Source: a bacterium
GTDB lineage: Bacteria; SZUA-79; Acidulodesulfobacterales; Acidulodesulfobacteraceae
Length of the DNA: 64,000 bases
Assembly: GCA_027318865.1 (NCBI GenBank)
Contig: DAHVOJ010000001.1
Span: 1-64,000 of the forward strand
Reading direction: 5' to 3'
In this document: piece after piece, positions 49,709 to 59,509 of the stretch
Position numbering within the stretch: position 1 is the first letter of the stretch
Layout: every line of letters begins with the position of its first letter
Program-made: the position numbers and the translations under genes
The notes under the pieces: generated by a model
Told to the model about the DNA's origin: nothing
The model's database searches: none
The model's input: only the letters and a program-made list of their open reading frames with translations

Positions 49709-50215
49709 TTAGAATCCGGCGGCAACGACTATTACGAACCGCAGAATTATTAAAGAAAAAACGGCGGCGGCAAGGTCGTCGAGCATAATGCCGAAGCCGC
49801 CTCCGATTTTTTTGTCGATCGTTCCGACCGGAAAAGGCTTTAATATATCGAAAAAACGGAATAATAGAAGTCCGCAAAATGCATATATTAAAAGATGAAA
49901 AAAATCGAAATGCATCCATAACAAACCGGACATAACCGTAAGATACCCCAGAACTTCGTCTATAACTACGAAAGGCGGATCCGCTATGCCGGATATTTTC
50001 GCCGCCTTCGAAGATACATAAACTCCTGAAATAAATATTAGCAGGCAGATAACAATATAGTAAAAAGGATTTAAAAACCTTAGCAGTAATACGTACAACA
50101 AAAATGCGGCAACCGAACCCGCCGTACCGGGACCGAACGGAAAAAATCCCACGTAAAAAAAGGAGGATATTAAAATCGGGATGTTTCGTATATCTAAATT
50201 TTTATATTTTTCCAT
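49709..50215 (-). CDS. pgpA: Phosphatidylglycerophosphatase A
   Basis: FPFGPGTAGSVAAFLLY; FVVIDEVLGYLTVM. Confidence 0.92.
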   Translation of the reverse strand: MEKYKNLDIRNIPILISSFFYVGFFPFGPGTAGSVAAFLLYVLLLRFLNPFYYIVICLLIFISGVYVSSKAAKISGIADPPFVVIDEVLGYLTVMSGLLWMHFDFFHLLIYAFCGLLLFRFFDILKPFPVGTIDKKIGGGFGIMLDDLAAAVFSLIILRFVIVVAAGF

Positions 50216-50219
50216 TTTT

Positions 50220-51332
50220 TTAAGACTGAAATTTGTACCTCCTCATCGAAATGTTTAAAAGTATTGCAACGGCAGACATATCGACGACGAGCGACGTTCC
50301 GCCGTAACTGAAAAATGGGAGGGGAACGCCTACTACCGGCAAAAGGCCGACGGTCATAAACATATTTATTATAGCATGAAAAGTTATGATGGCAAGAGCT
50401 CCGCCGCCGAGCAAAAACCCCTGAAGTTTTTTTGCCCTATAAACTATCTTAAATCCTCTTATTATAACGATAAAATACAGGGATATAAGAACTAACCCGC
50501 CCAGAAAGCCAAACTGTTGCATATATGTGGAGAAAATAAAATCCGTATGTTTAGCCGGCAAAAAATCTAAAGTGCTCTGAGAACCGTTCCCTAACCCGTT
50601 GCCAAAAAACTTTCCGGCGCCGACGGCTATCTCGGACTGAATAATATTATATCCTGCGCCCAGATAATCTTTAGCCGGATGCAAAAAAATAAGTATCCTG
50701 CTTTTTTGATACGATTTAAGCCTGAACCACAAAAGCGGACCGGCGACTAAAGCAATTCCGGCAAGAATAGCCATAGAGCTTTTTTTAATTCCCGCAAAAA
50801 AGATAACTATTAAACCGATAAATAAAACTATAAGGGACGTTCCCAGATCGGGCTCTTTAGCTATAAGAAGAACCGGCATAACGATTAATGTAAAAGGAAT
50901 AATAAGCCCCCGCAGAGTATAACCTTTTTTATTTTCGTAGGTCGTAAAATATTTCACGAGAGCGAATATCAAAGCTATTTTCATTAATTCCGACGGTTGA
51001 AAGGAAAACGGTCCGAGCGGAATCCACCTCGAAGCCCCGTGTGTAATCCTGCCTTTTACCAGAACTACAGCAATAAGTATTAAAATAAAACCGTATATAT
51101 AATATGCCGCTTCTATCAGCGTATTATAATCGATTGTTATTATTACGAACATTATAAAAAAAGCTATTATAAACCATATAATCTGTTTCACGACGTAAGG
51201 ATCGAAAAAATCTTTATGATGCACGCTTAACGAACCGTAAAGATTAATAATGCCCAGTAAGGAAATTATAATTACCGTAAAAAACATTATAAAATCGAAA
51301 TTTTTAGCGTACTGATTATCTAATATTTTCAT
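50220..51332 (-). CDS. rodA: Rod shape-determining protein RodA
   Basis: SEDS family: GPFSFQPSELMKIALI, FLPAKHTDFIFSTYMQQFGFLGG, PLPFFSYGGTSL. Confidence 0.96.
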   Translation of the reverse strand: MKILDNQYAKNFDFIMFFTVIIISLLGIINLYGSLSVHHKDFFDPYVVKQIIWFIIAFFIMFVIITIDYNTLIEAAYYIYGFILILIAVVLVKGRITHGASRWIPLGPFSFQPSELMKIALIFALVKYFTTYENKKGYTLRGLIIPFTLIVMPVLLIAKEPDLGTSLIVLFIGLIVIFFAGIKKSSMAILAGIALVAGPLLWFRLKSYQKSRILIFLHPAKDYLGAGYNIIQSEIAVGAGKFFGNGLGNGSQSTLDFLPAKHTDFIFSTYMQQFGFLGGLVLISLYFIVIIRGFKIVYRAKKLQGFLLGGGALAIITFHAIINMFMTVGLLPVVGVPLPFFSYGGTSLVVDMSAVAILLNISMRRYKFQS

Positions 51333-51334
51333 AT

Positions 51335-53254
51335 TTAAAAACTCGTATATATAAAACCCGGCAGTTTGCTTTTAACTTTCTTCTTATTAAGCGTGCCGTT
51401 TTTGCTTTTTTTATGAACCGGCGGCTTCCACATGCCTTTTTGTTCTAAATATTTTTCTACCACCTTTTTGGCAATTACGGCGGCGTTCGCTCCAAGAAAT
51501 TTTGCATGCATATCAAGCACTACCACGGCTATTTCAGGATTTTTAAGCGGAGCAAAACCCACGAACCATGCATTGTCGCGATATTTTCTCGGTATGGATT
51601 TTATATCGTAAATAGAATACGTTTTCGATATAATCTGTGCCGTGCCCGTTTTTCCGCAAAATTTTATGCCTTTTATTCTTGCGTTTACCGCCGTTCCGTA
51701 ACTTTTGCTTACGACTTCGCACAACCCCTTTTTAACGGCGTCAAGATATTTTCGCTTTATACCTATGTTCCGTATTAACTTAGGCGACATCTCTTTTAAT
51801 ATCCCGCCTTTTTGCGATACTATTTTTTCAAGCAGATACGGCCTATACAGTTTACCGCCGTTAGCTATAGCGCTGTATGCCATAACAAGCTGTATAGGCG
51901 AAACAAGGTCGTAGCTCTGTCCTATAATTGCGGAAAGAGTCGAACCTTTATACCAGCGCCTGTGATATCTGTCGTAAACAAGTTGTTTAGTGGGAATAAA
52001 ACCCGGATTTTCGTCCGGAAGATCTATTCCCGTTTTTTCTCCCAAACCAAGTTTGTATGCATATTCAGCCAGCTGGTCTATACCTATTCTTACGCCTATA
52101 GAATAAAAATAAGTATCGACGGACTCGGCAATCGCCCTGTATAAATTTACTTTTGAGTGTTGATACGGATTCCAGTTATAAAAAACCGCGTTTCCCAGTT
52201 TAAAGGTAGGACCGGAATAAATTTTTTTACGCGGCGTAATTAAATGTAAAGAAAGAGCGGCAAGGGAGGCTATCGCCTTAAAGGTGGAACCGGGTGCGAG
52301 AGCATTCTGAATTCCCTTATTTTGCAGGGGATGTTCGTCATTGTTAATAATGGCGTCCCAGTGTTTAACGCTTATGCCTGCCGAGAAATAAAAAGGGTTA
52401 AAAGACGGCGTGGACACCATGGCAAGAACTTTCCCGTTTTCGGGATCCACGGCTATTACCGCCCCTTCTCTTTTTTTCATAAGTTTATAAGCCAGTCTTT
52501 GAAGGGAAAAATCAAGGGTGGTGTATAAATTAGCTCCCATAACGGGTTTTTTTACAATAACCCTGCCTATAGATTCTCCTTTTGAATTAACCACTATTCT
52601 CTTCTCTCCGTCCTTTCCGTGCAAATATTTTTGATAGTAGTATTCTAATCCGGTTTTCCCTATAATGTCGGAAGAATTCAGATAAGAATATTTCGCCTCT
52701 TTTAGCTGCGCAGAAGACACGGGCCCTACATAACCGAAAATCTGCGCGCCCATTTTTCCGTAAGGATAATGCCTTATAGGAATTTTAACTATAAAAAAAC
52801 CATCGAGAAAGAGCTTGTTTACCTCGAATTCGGATAATTGTTTAATCGAGATATCGCGCATTAAAATAATCGGTTCGTAAGGGGGCAAAAACTCTTCTTT
52901 TTTAACTTTTTTAAAAAAGCGGCGATAATTTTTATGCATCAGTCCGGCGAGGAATTGTAATTCCGGTTTTAAGTTTTTCGCACGCGACATCGTAACGGCA
53001 ATATTAAAAGACGATTCGTTATCGACGAAAGTTTTGCCTCCGGCGGAAAGTATATCGCCCCTCGGAGCGGCTAAATATATGACCCTTGTAGCATTGTCCC
53101 GGGCCAGATTATAATAATAACCGCCCATCATAATCTGAAGATAAAAAAGCCTGAGTATTAAAATTAATAACAGAACGGTTACTATAATAGCTATCGTATC
53201 GATCCTGTTTTTCTGTTCTTTAAATATCCCGTTTTCGTTATATAACGACGACAT
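51335..53254 (-). CDS. mrdA: Penicillin-binding protein 2
   Basis: APGSTFKAIASL (SxxK), KFCGKTGTAQ (KTG); adjacent to rodA. Confidence 0.96.
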   Translation of the reverse strand: MSSLYNENGIFKEQKNRIDTIAIIVTVLLLILILRLFYLQIMMGGYYYNLARDNATRVIYLAAPRGDILSAGGKTFVDNESSFNIAVTMSRAKNLKPELQFLAGLMHKNYRRFFKKVKKEEFLPPYEPIILMRDISIKQLSEFEVNKLFLDGFFIVKIPIRHYPYGKMGAQIFGYVGPVSSAQLKEAKYSYLNSSDIIGKTGLEYYYQKYLHGKDGEKRIVVNSKGESIGRVIVKKPVMGANLYTTLDFSLQRLAYKLMKKREGAVIAVDPENGKVLAMVSTPSFNPFYFSAGISVKHWDAIINNDEHPLQNKGIQNALAPGSTFKAIASLAALSLHLITPRKKIYSGPTFKLGNAVFYNWNPYQHSKVNLYRAIAESVDTYFYSIGVRIGIDQLAEYAYKLGLGEKTGIDLPDENPGFIPTKQLVYDRYHRRWYKGSTLSAIIGQSYDLVSPIQLVMAYSAIANGGKLYRPYLLEKIVSQKGGILKEMSPKLIRNIGIKRKYLDAVKKGLCEVVSKSYGTAVNARIKGIKFCGKTGTAQIISKTYSIYDIKSIPRKYRDNAWFVGFAPLKNPEIAVVVLDMHAKFLGANAAVIAKKVVEKYLEQKGMWKPPVHKKSKNGTLNKKKVKSKLPGFIYTSF

Positions 53255-53347
53255 ATGACATACTAAATAATAATGCAGATATAAAATACCCTGTCCTATT
53301 CCTGTATAATCGGATATAAGGTTGCATGGTGCGGGTATATATGTTAG

Positions 53348-54406
53348 TTAATATGGATGAAACGACGATAAGGCATTTTTATCGATTTTAACGTTCGATT
53401 TAGATTCCAGATAATCGACGTAACCGTCTAAAAATTCCCGCTCTTTCCGCAAACCGTAAAACTCTTTTTCTTTGAGCATTGCATTGCCGGCGCCCGTAGA
53501 ATTTGTTTTGGAAACGGAATTTGAAATATATTCGGGAAAATAAACCTTCAAAATTTTGATTGCGGCATATCCATGTTTTACGGAAAAAATTTCGCCGATT
53601 ACGGTTTTTCTGACTCCGTTATATATGGAATTTAACGTGCTGCCGTTAAAAGCGTATTTTTTGAAGTAAACCGATTTTATAAGACCCGCTTCGGAAAAAA
53701 GAGGAACGACTTTAACGTTCCCATCGTATTCTTTCGAAAGTCCCGTAAAATCTTTATTAAATAACGCGGCTTTTTTAAGAAAATCCCCCGCTTTGCTTTT
53801 CGATTTAAAAACAGCTATTTCAAAAGAAACCGACTTATTTTTTATTTTATAATCGTTTATAAACTGGACGTTTACGATGCTGAAAGATTCTTCTATTATT
53901 CTTTTTATATATCCCCTCGTAATTTCGTTTCCGTAGCTTTTTTCAAAAGCGGCGGGCGTCGTATGATTATCTTGCATATCGGTCCTAAACAATTTGCCGC
54001 TGAATTTTCCGTTTTTTTGAAACGCCGGAGCCGACGCTATGTTTCTTGCTATAAATCTATTGGAAACTTCAATGCCGAACACGCCCTTTTTTAATTCTAA
54101 AACCTTGTCGGCAATAAGCGATGACAACGCCGAACCGGTCAGGCCGAGTCCGCTTAATTCTTTTTGCGTTAATTTATTACCGTAAAGCCGTTCGTATTCA
54201 TTTTCCAGTCTTCCGTAATAGCGGTTTAAAGCGTTCAGCGTAATGCCCTTTCCGGCTACGACTGCGACGTCGCCAGGCGATACTCCGCCTCCCACTCCCA
54301 TTATGTACGGAAGAAAGCTGAAACCGACTATAAACAAAAACCCCACGAGTATAGTAATAATTTTTCCCGCCGTGTGGGCATAAAACCTTCTTAAAAAATC
54401 AAGCAT
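53348..54406 (-). CDS. PpiD/SurA_N-like membrane chaperone without an evident parvulin domain
   Basis: MLDFLRRFYAHTAGKIITILVGFLFIVGFSF N-terminal anchor; SurA_N-type segment; no recognizable rotamase motif. Confidence 0.65.
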   Translation of the reverse strand: MLDFLRRFYAHTAGKIITILVGFLFIVGFSFLPYIMGVGGGVSPGDVAVVAGKGITLNALNRYYGRLENEYERLYGNKLTQKELSGLGLTGSALSSLIADKVLELKKGVFGIEVSNRFIARNIASAPAFQKNGKFSGKLFRTDMQDNHTTPAAFEKSYGNEITRGYIKRIIEESFSIVNVQFINDYKIKNKSVSFEIAVFKSKSKAGDFLKKAALFNKDFTGLSKEYDGNVKVVPLFSEAGLIKSVYFKKYAFNGSTLNSIYNGVRKTVIGEIFSVKHGYAAIKILKVYFPEYISNSVSKTNSTGAGNAMLKEKEFYGLRKEREFLDGYVDYLESKSNVKIDKNALSSFHPY

Positions 54407-54499
54407 AATTATTTAAAGCTCCTTAAAAATTTTATAAATTTATAAATTAAATAATTATAATATTTATTATAATTAATATTATTATAATTGTAAATTCGG

Positions 54500-55054
54500 T
54501 TAAAGATACATCAATTTTTTTTTATTTAAAAAATTACCGAAGCCGATTTTTTTAAAAATATAAAATACCCATGGGGAAACTAAAGCCGTAGAAACAGTCA
54601 CCGGAAAACCATAGGACAAAATGAAGTTCCAATATAAAAAATTTATGTTTAAACCGTAAAAAACTATTAAAAAAAGAATAAAATAAAATATGCACGATAC
54701 GATAAAAGTTATTAAAATTTCGTTCGGGACATTGTCGTAAGGAATTCTGCGCCATACAACATATGAGGCTGCATACGATAATGTTCCCGCAAGCCCGAAA
54801 ACCGAAGGATTTAACGGCGTCATAGAACCGTAAACGTAAAACATTATATACGCCGCGATCCAACCCGAATATACGTCTAAATAGGCGGATACGTAAACTA
54901 ATCCGGCTAACGCAAGATTGGGGAAAACATAAAAAGAACCGGAATCAAAATTAAAATAGTTGCTGAAAATAAGAGGGAATATAATTAAAAACAAAAACAA
55001 ACATATTATATAAAAATATTTATAAATAATATTATTATTTTTCGACGAGAACAT
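54500..55054 (-). CDS. mreD: MreD-like membrane protein
   Basis: Multi-TM protein between mreC and mrdA. Confidence 0.7.
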   Translation of the reverse strand: MFSSKNNNIIYKYFYIICLFLFLIIFPLIFSNYFNFDSGSFYVFPNLALAGLVYVSAYLDVYSGWIAAYIMFYVYGSMTPLNPSVFGLAGTLSYAASYVVWRRIPYDNVPNEILITFIVSCIFYFILFLIVFYGLNINFLYWNFILSYGFPVTVSTALVSPWVFYIFKKIGFGNFLNKKKLMYL

Positions 55055-55859
55055 ATTTTTCGTTAAACAGGTTTTTATACGGCATTATAGTTATGCGCTG
55101 GAATATATCGTAACTTTTTTTTCTTACCGAAATTACTCTGCCTACATATATTCCCGACGTAAAGACGCCGCCTAATCCCGACGTCAAAATTTTGTCGCCT
55201 TTATCGACTTTTTTTGAATTAAACACGAATCTCATTTCAAGATAACCGTTGCCCGCGCCATGAACTATACCCATAGTTCCGGTATTTGCGTCTATTACGG
55301 AAAAAACGCACTTCGGGTTTGTAATCGGAATAACCTTTGACCTGCCGCGTCCGGCATAAACCACGCGTCCAACCACTCCGTCGTAAGAAATAACGCCGTT
55401 CCCGTTCTTAATTCCGTCTTTAGCTCCTTTATTTATATATAACCCGTAAAACCAGCCTTCTATGCCGTGCAGTATAACTTTAGCCGCAACGGATTTTTTG
55501 CTTATAGAGTTCTTTAAAAACAGCAGGGATTTAAGTTCCCTGTTTTCTATGGCGTAATCCCTGTAGCGGTTATATTTAAACTTTATTTTTTTTAATTCTT
55601 GTTTAAGTTTTCCGTTCTGTTTATTAACGGACAGGAGGCCGATATAATTTTTATAAATTTTTTCGGAAACCGCTGCCGGATAATCCGCCAATCTATAAAT
55701 CGAATATATTTTATCTCCTATAAAATCGGAAAAGGAGCCTCCAAATTTAACGCCTTTTAAAGAAAATACGTAAATTGCAGCGGATATTATTACAACTGCC
55801 AAAAGAACTATAACATCTTTGTGCTTTTTAAATTTTAACTTTTTAGCAAACTTTCCCAC
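55035..55859 (-). CDS. mreC: Rod shape-determining protein MreC
   Basis: AAKVILHGIEGWFYGLYINKGAKDGIKNGNGVISYDGVVGRV; adjacent to mreB. Confidence 0.94.
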   Translation of the reverse strand: MGKFAKKLKFKKHKDVIVLLAVVIISAAIYVFSLKGVKFGGSFSDFIGDKIYSIYRLADYPAAVSEKIYKNYIGLLSVNKQNGKLKQELKKIKFKYNRYRDYAIENRELKSLLFLKNSISKKSVAAKVILHGIEGWFYGLYINKGAKDGIKNGNGVISYDGVVGRVVYAGRGRSKVIPITNPKCVFSVIDANTGTMGIVHGAGNGYLEMRFVFNSKKVDKGDKILTSGLGGVFTSGIYVGRVISVRKKSYDIFQRITIMPYKNLFNEKYVLVEK

Positions 55860-55864
55860 AACGG

Positions 55865-56902
55865 TTAATTCTCTAACATTATATCTTTCAGAACATTAAT
55901 TTCGTTTAACGCTTTGCCTGCTCCGCGGACGACGCATGTAAGGGGGTCGTCGGCTATTATAACCGGCAATTCCGTATGTTCCCTTATAAGAACGTCGATA
56001 TTTTTCAAAAGCGCCCCTCCGCCTGCAAGTACTATTCCTCTATCCACTATATCGGATGAAAGTTCGGGCGGAATTTTTTCAAGCGTGGTTTTTATCGCAT
56101 CGACTATCTGCGCCGCCGGTTCGGATATAGCTTCCAAAACTTCGGAAGAATTTATTTCTATAATCTTAGGTATGCCGCTGACTAAATCTCTGCCCTTAAT
56201 ACTCATCTTGGACTCTTCTTCGACTGGATAGACCGTGCCTATAGTCATTTTAACGAGTTCTGCCGTCCTATCGCCTATTAGAAGATTATATTTTTTCTTT
56301 ATATACTGTATTATAGAGTCGTCGATTTTGTCTCCGCCTACCCTTAAGGATTTGGCAAAGACGATGCCGGACATAGAAATAACGGCTACCTCCGTAGTTC
56401 CGCCTCCTATATCGACTATCATATTCCCCGCGGCTTCGGTAATGGGAAGTCCTGCGCCTATAGCGGCCGCAACGGGCTCTTCGATGAGATAAACCACCCT
56501 TGCTCCGGCGGCTTCCGCAGATTCCCTGACCGCTCTTCTTTCAACCGCCGTAATACCGGAAGGAATAGCTACGATTATTCTCGGCCTTATCATGCTTTTC
56601 CTGTTATGTATTTTTCTGATAAAATATTTCAGCATCGCCTCCACCACTTCAAAATCGGCTATAACTCCGTCTTTCATGGGTCTTATGGCAGAAATGTTTC
56701 CCGGCGTCCTTCCAAGCATTTTCTTTGCATCTTTTCCTACGGCAAGAATTTTCTTTTCTCCCCGCAAGTCTATATGAACCGCGACCACCGAAGGTTCATT
56801 GGAAATGATACCTTTGTCTTTTACATAAATAAGCGTATTTGCGGTCCCAAGGTCGATGGCAAGGTCGTTACTGAATAAACCTATCAAACTATCGACAAAC
56901 AT
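55865..56902 (-). CDS. mreB: Rod shape-determining protein MreB
   Basis: [47 protein letters not shown]. Confidence 0.99.
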   Translation of the reverse strand: MFVDSLIGLFSNDLAIDLGTANTLIYVKDKGIISNEPSVVAVHIDLRGEKKILAVGKDAKKMLGRTPGNISAIRPMKDGVIADFEVVEAMLKYFIRKIHNRKSMIRPRIIVAIPSGITAVERRAVRESAEAAGARVVYLIEEPVAAAIGAGLPITEAAGNMIVDIGGGTTEVAVISMSGIVFAKSLRVGGDKIDDSIIQYIKKKYNLLIGDRTAELVKMTIGTVYPVEEESKMSIKGRDLVSGIPKIIEINSSEVLEAISEPAAQIVDAIKTTLEKIPPELSSDIVDRGIVLAGGGALLKNIDVLIREHTELPVIIADDPLTCVVRGAGKALNEINVLKDIMLEN

Positions 56903-56977
56903 AATTAAATAACCTCTCTTTGCATATCTTTTAAATCTTATAATATATTGCTAATTTTAGCAACTAAAACTTTTTTT

Positions 56978-57952
56978 CTACCCGGCGGTAAACAACCGCG
57001 CATTAAGCAGGTATCTGTCTAACGATTTTGAATACTGGCTCCACAAGACGTTACCGTTGTTTTCGATAAAATCGGCAATCTGGTTTTCTTTGGAATCCAT
57101 ATTGTCTATATAATGAAGAAGAAAAGCCTCAGCCGTTTTTGGCCTTTTCGGCGAACCGTATTCCATCTCGCCGTGATGCGAAATTATACAGTGCAAAAGA
57201 ATAAGCTTCAAATTTTCCGGAAATCCCCGTATCTCCGATATTTTTTCGCTCACTGCCGACGCGCCTAAGACTATATGCCCTAAAAGCCTTCCTTCGTCGG
57301 AATATTCCGTAACGTTGTTTTTAATCCTCAACTCTTCCATCTTCCCTGCGTCGTGCAGAAATATAGAGGCTAAAAGGACGTCTTTTATAACGTATCTTTT
57401 ATAATGTTCCGAAAGGAAAACCCCTATTTTAAGCATACTGAGCGTGTGTTCGAGCAGTCCTCCGACATATGCATGATGAATGGATTTTGCGGCGGGAAGC
57501 GTTTTAAAAAGTTTTATGTAATTTTCGTCTTCAAAAAATTTATCGACGAGTTTTATGATAAATTCGTCCGTTAAATTTTCTTTTAAGACTGATTTTAGTT
57601 CATTGAACATGGATTCTATACCATTTCTCGAAGATTTAAAAAACAACGCCGCATCTTCGGCTCCAAGCGTTTCGAATCCTATTTTTTCTATTTCGGAAAT
57701 ACTGAGTTGAAGCTCGTTCTGGAACAAGGAACTTTTGGATTTTATCCTGATTATATCCCCTGTTTCGAACAGCTGAGCCGATTTATCGACGTTATCCCAT
57801 ATATAACCTTTGATTTCACCGGTTTTATCCGATAATTTCAGATAAAGGTAAGGCTTTCCGGTTTTACCCATAGCCTGCGATTTGCTTTTGACGAGAAAAA
57901 AGGAGTCTATCTTCTGATTTTCCCCGATTTCCGAAACTAAAATTTTTTCCAT
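56978..57952 (-). CDS. YhaM-like OB-fold/HD-domain 3'-5' exoribonuclease
   Basis: N-terminal OB-fold-like segment; SIHHAYVGGLLEHTLSML; LHDAGKMEEL. Confidence 0.9.
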   Translation of the reverse strand: MEKILVSEIGENQKIDSFFLVKSKSQAMGKTGKPYLYLKLSDKTGEIKGYIWDNVDKSAQLFETGDIIRIKSKSSLFQNELQLSISEIEKIGFETLGAEDAALFFKSSRNGIESMFNELKSVLKENLTDEFIIKLVDKFFEDENYIKLFKTLPAAKSIHHAYVGGLLEHTLSMLKIGVFLSEHYKRYVIKDVLLASIFLHDAGKMEELRIKNNVTEYSDEGRLLGHIVLGASAVSEKISEIRGFPENLKLILLHCIISHHGEMEYGSPKRPKTAEAFLLHYIDNMDSKENQIADFIENNGNVLWSQYSKSLDRYLLNARLFTAG

Positions 57953-58037
57953 ATATGCTTATTCCCTTAATCCTGCAATAGAAAATATTTATAAGGTATT
58001 TATATTAACAAAACAAAGCATAAAAATCAAAAAAAAA

Positions 58038-59495
58038 TTAACCAACCTCGTTATAACGCCTGAGTTTAAAATTAACGCCGAGGTTTTTTGCAAGATTTTC
58101 TATGAATGTTATATCTATACCCGGTAAATCTATTGCGGTAACGGTAACGTTTTTTATATGTTTTTTAGATTCTTTAACAAAATCGAGAACCGAATCATAC
58201 GCATTTATGCCTTTTAAAGTTATCTGCGGATCGCATATATCGCCGTATATTTTTGAATTCTGCGCATTGAGGCTTATGCTTACGGCATCTATAACGCTTC
58301 CGAGTTCGGCGGCTATATTGCGGCCGTAAACCGCATTTGCAAGTCCGTCGGTATCGAGCCTGATTTTTATACCGTCCGAACTTATCGGATAAATATTCTT
58401 TTTTACCTTTTCGGCAACTTCCTTTAACGTTTCTATTCTCAAAGTCGGTTCGCCCAACCCGCAGAATACTATTTCGTCAAAATCGTAATAACGAAAAATA
58501 GACGATAAAACCTCGCTTGCGGACGGTTCTTTTTTCAGGCGGAGATTATATCCCTTAACGCAGAAATTGCTTCCGTTCCCCTGTTCTTTAGGGCAGAAAA
58601 CACACCTGTTCGTGCATTTATTGGTAAGGTTGACGTAAACGGAATTTCTTATTTTATAGGCAACGGCGGGATAAAAACCTTCTACGCCTTCGAGCGAAAA
58701 AAGATTTACCGTATTCTGAACGGTTAAATCGTCCATTTTTTTCTTATCCACGCCTTTTTCGGCAGTTAAAACGTCAAGAACAAAACGGACGTAGGACGGT
58801 TCATTTCTCTTGCCCCTGAAAATCTGCGGGGCAAGATACGGGCTATCCGTTTCTATGAGAAGTTTTTCGGACGGTATTTTTTTAGAGACGGCTCTGAGTC
58901 CGTCGTTTTTTTTATATGTTATATTACCGGAGAAAGATATAAAAAAACCCATTTTTAACATTTCGTCGGCTACCGCCTGCTCTGCCGACGAAAAACAGTG
59001 TATAACGCCTCCGAAAAAACCGTCCGGATTTTTCGCATATTCTTTTAAAATTTTAATTGCGTCTTCATAGGCATCCCTTATATGAATTATGACCGGAAGT
59101 TCTTTTGCCGAAGCAAGTCCGAGTTGAAATTTAAAAAGTTCTTTCTGTTTTATTTTATTTTTTTCAAAATCTTCTTGCGAAAGAGCGGGCAAAAAATAAT
59201 CCAACCCTATTTCACCGACCGCAACGAGCTTTCTTTTATTTATAGAATAATATTTTTCAAACTTTTCCGCTATATCCGCAAGGTCTTTATATGGGCTTTT
59301 GGGATGAACGCCAAGCGTCGTGTATATATTATCATGCGAACCGATTATTTCGGCGGTTTTTTCGAGCCTTTCGTTTTGAGCTAAAGAGCCTATCGACACG
59401 GCATGCGTAACGCCGTTTTCGAACATCCTCGATAAAACTCCGTCAAAGTCGCCGTCAAAAACAGGCATTTCAAGATGGCAGTGGGAATCTATCAT
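58038..59495 (-). CDS. TatD-family hydrolase fused to radical SAM domain
   Basis: N-terminal IDSHCHLEMPVFDGDFDGVL and LLIETDSPYLAPQIFRGKRNEPSYV; C-terminal NLTNKCTNRCVFCPKEQG (CxxxCxxC) and FCGLGEPTLR. Confidence 0.92.
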   Translation of the reverse strand: MIDSHCHLEMPVFDGDFDGVLSRMFENGVTHAVSIGSLAQNERLEKTAEIIGSHDNIYTTLGVHPKSPYKDLADIAEKFEKYYSINKRKLVAVGEIGLDYFLPALSQEDFEKNKIKQKELFKFQLGLASAKELPVIIHIRDAYEDAIKILKEYAKNPDGFFGGVIHCFSSAEQAVADEMLKMGFFISFSGNITYKKNDGLRAVSKKIPSEKLLIETDSPYLAPQIFRGKRNEPSYVRFVLDVLTAEKGVDKKKMDDLTVQNTVNLFSLEGVEGFYPAVAYKIRNSVYVNLTNKCTNRCVFCPKEQGNGSNFCVKGYNLRLKKEPSASEVLSSIFRYYDFDEIVFCGLGEPTLRIETLKEVAEKVKKNIYPISSDGIKIRLDTDGLANAVYGRNIAAELGSVIDAVSISLNAQNSKIYGDICDPQITLKGINAYDSVLDFVKESKKHIKNVTVTAIDLPGIDITFIENLAKNLGVNFKLRRYNEVG

Positions 59496-59509
59496 ATATA
59501 GTTATTCTG

